A stretch of 64,000 nt of DNA, from the NCBI GenBank assembly GCA_031398975.1, contig JANNOI010000001.1, positions 1 through 64,000 on the forward strand. The letters are read 5' to 3'. Of this stretch, positions 61,032 through 64,000 are shown piece by piece. Origin of the DNA: JAKFWI01 sp031398975 (GTDB taxonomy: Bacteria > Pseudomonadota > Alphaproteobacteria > Caulobacterales > Aquidulcibacteraceae). The first letter of the stretch is position 1. Each line of letters starts with the position of its first letter. Made by a program: the position numbers and the translations under genes. The notes below the pieces were generated by a model. It made no database searches. It was not told the DNA's origin and worked only from the letters and a program-made list of their open reading frames with translations.

Positions 61032-62249
61032 TTATGAGACAATATTTGTACTATATGAGACTTTAGCGACAGGCGGAACAGGCCGCAACAGCCGCGCCAC
61101 CGCGATCCCGGCGAGGGCGGCGGCGCTGCACCCGGCGAAGGCGAGGATGGCGAAGCTCTGCATGCCGTAGCGCTGGGAGACCGCGCCGGCGAGCGCGCTG
61201 CCGGCGGCGCCGAACAGGATGAGCGCGCTGCCCGTCGCCGAGGCTACCCGCCCGCGCGGGTCCACCCGCACCGCGAGATCGAAAATATAAGGATAGACAA
61301 ACCAATAGAGCGCCACCCAGAGCGAGAACGAGATCCAGAACGCCCATGGCGAGCCCGAGACCAGGAACGCGAACGAAACCGCCCCGATCGCGATAAGCCC
61401 GAAGGCCAAAGGCGCCGCGACCCCGCGGCCCGTCCCGATCCGCGCCGCCGCCACCCCGCCTACGGCCCCGATCAGAGACACCACCGACATGCCCGAGCCG
61501 AGCTCGGCCCCGCGCAGGCCCACCCCCGCCCCGACCCGCTCCACGAACACGAACACACCGTTGGTGGCGATCGCGAACAGCCCCATCACGCCCATCACCG
61601 CCAGGATCGACAGCGCCCGCACCGGGCCGTGCGCGCCTGGAGCGTCGGTAGGCGGCGAGGCCTTCGCGCGCTCGGTCCTGAAGGGCATGGCCAGCAGCGG
61701 CAGGCTCAGCGCCAAGGCGTAGGCGGAAAGGCCCGCAAACACCCCCCCATGCCCGAACCGCTCCGAGCCAAAGCCCAGAGCCGGATTGAGGAGCGTCCCC
61801 AGCAGCAAGGAGATCACGCCCGCCGCCGCATAGGCGCGCGCGGGCGAGGCGGCGGCCGCCCCGGCCGCGGACGCGGTGGAATAGATCACCCCGAAGCCGA
61901 CGCCAGACAGAACGCGCCAGAACGCCAGCGCCCAGACCCCCTCAGCGGCCGCCGAAAGCGCCTGCGCCGCCAGCGCCAGGGCCGCGCCCGAGAGCGTCAG
62001 CGCCTTATGCGGCAGGCGGTGGATGAACGGGGAAAGCCCCACCATCACAAGCCCCATCGCCGCCATCTCCGCGGTGGACATCAGCGTGGCCTGCTGCACG
62101 TCGAGGCCGGCGCTGTCGATCAGCGCGCCGACGATCCAAGGGGTGGCGCTTTGGCTGGCGAGGCCAAGCGTGGTGCCCAGCCCGACGAGCCAGGTGACGC
62201 GGTCGGGCCAATAGGTGGAAAGCGATGCGGGAGCGGGCGGCCGGGCCAT
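61032..62249 (-). CDS. MFS transporter in the sugar locus
   Basis: 405-aa, 12-helix major facilitator. Helices 4-5 and 11-12 are Gly/Ala-rich; RVLSGVGFGVIYSTASAAGAA holds the antiporter-like motif region and RVDPRGRVASATGSALILFG is late. The family cannot be narrowed to a substrate, but its place between the beta-helix and mutarotase genes suggests a released mono- or disaccharide, perhaps L-fucose or a uronate. The polar tail VSYSTNIVS differs from the rest in base composition because it contains operator half-sites for the next gene. Confidence 0.83.
   Translation of the reverse strand: MARPPAPASLSTYWPDRVTWLVGLGTTLGLASQSATPWIVGALIDSAGLDVQQATLMSTAEMAAMGLVMVGLSPFIHRLPHKALTLSGAALALAAQALSAAAEGVWALAFWRVLSGVGFGVIYSTASAAGAAAASPARAYAAAGVISLLLGTLLNPALGFGSERFGHGGVFAGLSAYALALSLPLLAMPFRTERAKASPPTDAPGAHGPVRALSILAVMGVMGLFAIATNGVFVFVERVGAGVGLRGAELGSGMSVVSLIGAVGGVAAARIGTGRGVAAPLAFGLIAIGAVSFAFLVSGSPWAFWISFSLWVALYWFVYPYIFDLAVRVDPRGRVASATGSALILFGAAGSALAGAVSQRYGMQSFAILAFAGCSAAALAGIAVARLLRPVPPVAKVSYSTNIVS
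61034..61061 (-). promoter_or_regulatory. Two operator half-sites before the beta-helix gene
   Basis: On the minus strand GTCTCATA occurs twice, 21 bp (two helical turns) apart, 13-39 bp upstream of the beta-helix ATG. It is the half-site of the palindromes at 44630 and 56081. The sites are embedded in the last codons of the upstream MFS gene, whose AT-rich C-terminal tail (VSYSTNIVS) they encode. Confidence 0.5.
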
Positions 62250-62290
62250 GGTTTTCCCTCGCGGAACAGCCCGCTGGCGGCAAGCCTATG

Positions 62291-62665
62291 TCACGTCTCG
62301 CTATTCGACAATGCAGTATTGTTATGTGAGACGATCGCGCCCTCCAGCCGGAACACCTGCTCCAGAGGCCGCCACGGATCGCCGCCGCCCTCGCCGGGCT
62401 CCAGGCACGCCGCGGTCAGCACCCGCCAGGCCTCGGCGCGGGGATCACGATCAAGCGCCTCCATATCCGCCTCGAAGTCCGCGCCCAGATAGGTGAAGGA
62501 GGCGAACAGCAGGTTTTCGGGCTCGTGCAGGTAGATCGTATAGTCGACGATATGGGCCGCCTGGAGCAGGGCGAGGATTTCGGGCCAGGGGGCGGCGTGC
62601 AGGGCGCGATACTCGGCGCTCTTCTCCGGCCGGAGCCGGGCGGTCCACCCCATGCGGCGGCTCAT
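62291..62665 (-). CDS. L-rhamnose/L-fucose-type mutarotase (RhaM family)
   Basis: 124-aa alpha/beta ferredoxin-fold epimerase. WTARLRPEKSAEYRALHAAPWPEILALLQAAHIVDYTIYLHEPENLLFASFTYLG contains the family landmarks (active His near residue 23, Tyr in DYTIYL), and DPRAEAWRVLTAACLEP closes the core. It interconverts sugar anomers. Next to fuconolactonase the natural substrate may be L-fucose. It overlaps that gene by 4 bp. The last ten codons (NNTALSNSET) are unusually AT-rich and carry operator sequence. Confidence 0.88.
   Translation of the reverse strand: MSRRMGWTARLRPEKSAEYRALHAAPWPEILALLQAAHIVDYTIYLHEPENLLFASFTYLGADFEADMEALDRDPRAEAWRVLTAACLEPGEGGGDPWRPLEQVFRLEGAIVSHNNTALSNSET
62293..62333 (-). 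promoter_or_regulatory. Operator-like inverted repeats before the MFS gene
   Basis: CGTCTC (62294-62299) and GAGACG (62328-62333) form an inverted pair; between them ACAAT-N5-ATTGT (62308-62322) is a second palindrome. The minus-strand half GTCTCACATAA matches the half-site before the beta-helix gene. The block lies within the last codons of the mutarotase gene, 44-84 bp upstream of the MFS start. Confidence 0.45.
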
Positions 62666-63513
62666 GCGGGCGGGTCCAGGCGATAGGCCGCGCGCGCGGC
62701 GCCGGCGAACAGCCAGGCCCGGTCCTGCGCGCTCAGATCGGCGGCCGCCGCCTCCGCCAGCGCGAGCCAGGCGGGGTAGGCGCTATGGAGGTTCACTACC
62801 GGCCAGTCGCTGCCCCACAGCACCCGCCGCGCCCCGAACGCGTCCAGGATCATGCGCGCCACATCGCTCGCGCGCCGGCGCATCGCCTCGGGCGGGATAG
62901 GCTGCGCCAGCCCGGAAAACTTGCAGGCCATATGCGGATAGGCGGCGAGATCGCGCATCAGCCCCGCCCATACGCTGGCAGACGAGACATCCTCCCCCGG
63001 CGCGCCGGCGTGGTCGAGAATGATCGCAAGACCGGGCGAGCGGTCGGCGCGGGCGAGCACGCCAGGCAGGTCGGCGTGCTCCACCAAGGCGTCGAGCGTG
63101 AGGCCGCGCTCCGCCAGCGCCTCCATCGCAGGATCGAGCGCGGGATCGGCCAGGCCCGCCGGCGTGCGACACTCCTCCCCAGCGACGCGCACGCCCTTCA
63201 GCGCGCCGCCGGCGGCGCCGGCCAGGGCCGCGATCCGCGCCGGCGCGTCCGGCGCCCAAAGGTCCGCCCAGCCGACGACGCCCGCATCGCTGGGCGTCGC
63301 GCCCGCGAGGTCGAGGAGGAAGCGCGTCTCGGCCTCGGTGCGGGCCGCCTGCACCAGCACGGTTCGCCCCACCCCCGCCTGCGCCAGCAGCGGGGCGAGA
63401 TGTTCGGGCAGGAAGTCGCGGCGGAGGGGCTCCAGATCGGGCGTCAGCCAGTCATAATCGCCCCGGTCGAGGCGCCAATAATGCTGGTGGCTGTCGAGGA
63501 TTGCGCCCGCCAC
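62662..63513 (-). CDS. Amidohydrolase-family sugar lactonase (L-fuconolactonase-like)
   Basis: 283-aa TIM-barrel hydrolase of the COG3618 group. The metal-binding start DSHQHYWRLDRGDYDWL (about residues 7-23), LVEHADLP, AIILDHAGAP and the late GSDWPVVNLHS (catalytic Asp) are diagnostic. Characterised members open L-fucono-1,5-lactone or L-rhamnono-lactone. A mutarotase gene follows with 4-bp overlap, which supports an L-fucose or L-rhamnose pathway. The IclR gene upstream ends 3 bp away. Confidence 0.87.
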   Translation of the reverse strand: MAGAILDSHQHYWRLDRGDYDWLTPDLEPLRRDFLPEHLAPLLAQAGVGRTVLVQAARTEAETRFLLDLAGATPSDAGVVGWADLWAPDAPARIAALAGAAGGALKGVRVAGEECRTPAGLADPALDPAMEALAERGLTLDALVEHADLPGVLARADRSPGLAIILDHAGAPGEDVSSASVWAGLMRDLAAYPHMACKFSGLAQPIPPEAMRRRASDVARMILDAFGARRVLWGSDWPVVNLHSAYPAWLALAEAAAADLSAQDRAWLFAGAARAAYRLDPPA

Positions 63514-63516
63514 GGC

Positions 63517-64000
63517 TCACCGGCGCGGCAGGTCTTCGGCCAGCCCGATCTGGCCCGCCGTCTGGCGGATGCGCTGGATCAGGGCCTCAAATTCCGCCTC
63601 CTCGCAGCGCGCGGCGACGGTGATAGAGATGGCGGCCACGCCATAGCCGCTCGCGTCCCGGATCGGGGCGGCGACGCAGCGCGCCCCCAATTCGCATTCC
63701 TCCTGGTCGAGCGCGTAGCCGGCCTCGCGCACCGTCTCGATCTCCTTCAGCCACCGCGCGGGGTCGGTGATGGAATGGGGGGTGCGGCCGGGGAGGCCCG
63801 CGTCGGCGACCGCCTGCGCCAGCTTGGGATCGGCGTCGAACGCCACCAGGCATTTGCCGAGCGCGGTGACGTTCAAAGGCCGCCGCTGGCCGATGGCGGA
63901 GGACAGCGTCATCCGGTCCGGGCTTTCGGCCTTGTCCACATAGACGATCTCGAAGCCGTCGCGGATGCCCAGATTGATCGTGTGGCCCACCTCGCGGACG
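63517..64000 (-). CDS. IclR-family regulator, cut by the window end
   Basis: Only the C-terminal 160 residues of an IclR regulator are present. The effector domain reads VGHTINLGIRDGFEIVYVDKAES, LNVTALGKCLVAF, ECELGARCVAAPIRDASGYGVAAISI. The N-terminal winged helix lies beyond base 64000; the frame is open to the end, so the GTG at 63990 is not the start. It is followed by the fuconolactonase gene after 3 bp and is a good candidate for local control of the L-fucose genes. Confidence 0.88.
   Translation of the reverse strand, partial: VREVGHTINLGIRDGFEIVYVDKAESPDRMTLSSAIGQRRPLNVTALGKCLVAFDADPKLAQAVADAGLPGRTPHSITDPARWLKEIETVREAGYALDQEECELGARCVAAPIRDASGYGVAAISITVAARCEEAEFEALIQRIRQTAGQIGLAEDLPRR

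Noticed and set aside
1..64000. CRISPR arrays, rRNA or tRNA genes, transposases and prophage
   Set aside because: I saw no regularly spaced repeats, RNA-gene signatures, transposase motifs or phage structural genes on either strand.

Overview
The window holds two unrelated genomes joined end to end. Bases 1 to about 6355 are AT-rich cyanobacterial DNA: four HIP1 octamers (GCGATCGC at 1341, 3152, 4288, 5983), a GGDEF-EAL regulator, a cyanobacterial conserved protein, a lipoprotein, a methyltransferase and a GT39 glycosyltransferase. From about 6355 to 64000 the DNA is GC-rich and alphaproteobacterial, probably Caulobacterales/Hyphomonadales-like (CheZ, DUF4170, UrcA, Flp pilin, UbiA/UbiD, many TonB/MFS sugar functions). 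The change falls inside the start of a cheZ-like gene, so the contig is best read as an assembly chimera from a non-axenic cyanobacterial culture or metagenome. A natural junction cannot be excluded from sequence alone. Layout of the alphaproteobacterial part: 6.3-7.8 kb truncated cheZ, palindromic repeats and a vapBC module with an operator. 7.8-12.0 kb pmbA-cysQ-DUF4170-ABC exporter operon, a neighbourhood usually tied to lipid A export. 12.1-17.3 kb MAPEG, ubiD, NTF2-like, ETF-beta/PrmA-like methyltransferase, AlkA glycosylase, ubiA. 17.4-29.3 kb housekeeping and mixed genes: ABC exporter, rsmE, UrcA, an orphan VirD4/TraG ATPase beside a short iteron-like array, POT transporter, gshA, GGDEF, purEK, Flp pilin. 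29.3-41.0 kb is an apparent ring-degradation island: acyl-CoA dehydrogenase, FAH-family enzyme, two MDR oxidoreductases, an alpha/beta hydrolase translationally coupled to a NicX-type 2,5-dihydroxypyridine dioxygenase, a hydratase, divergent LysR, an NTF2-like protein, PAS-AraC, a VOC-like protein of unknown function and an NmrA-like reductase. From 41.2 kb to the end the window is a carbohydrate-utilisation locus. It has a four-gene overlapping operon for oxidative D-galactose breakdown (galactose dehydrogenase, lactonase, DgoK, DgoA), a TonB receptor, a FadR-type regulator, an IlvD/Edd sugar-acid dehydratase, a FucP-like transporter, an LldD-like flavoprotein, an AraD1/FAH protein, and three exported proteins: a GH59 galactocerebrosidase homologue, a GH35 beta-galactosidase and a beta-helix protein. 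It ends with an MFS transporter, an L-rhamnose/L-fucose-type mutarotase, an L-fuconolactonase-like hydrolase and a cut-off IclR regulator. How they may work together: exported GH59, GH35 and beta-helix enzymes would free galactose (and probably fucose) from a galactose-rich glycan or glycolipid. The TonB receptor and MFS permeases would import the sugars. The De Ley-Doudoroff operon plus the IlvD/Edd dehydratase would carry galactose to pyruvate and glyceraldehyde-3-phosphate. The mutarotase, fuconolactonase, FAH-family protein and LldD fit an oxidative L-fucose route ending in pyruvate and L-lactate. A shared 18-bp palindrome (TTGAGAC-N4-GTCTTAA) in front of the TonB receptor and between GH59 and GH35, with half-sites before the beta-helix and MFS genes, suggests one local regulon. 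The most interesting items are the GH59 homologue with its regulon, the non-canonical NicX cluster, and the iteron-like array beside virD4.
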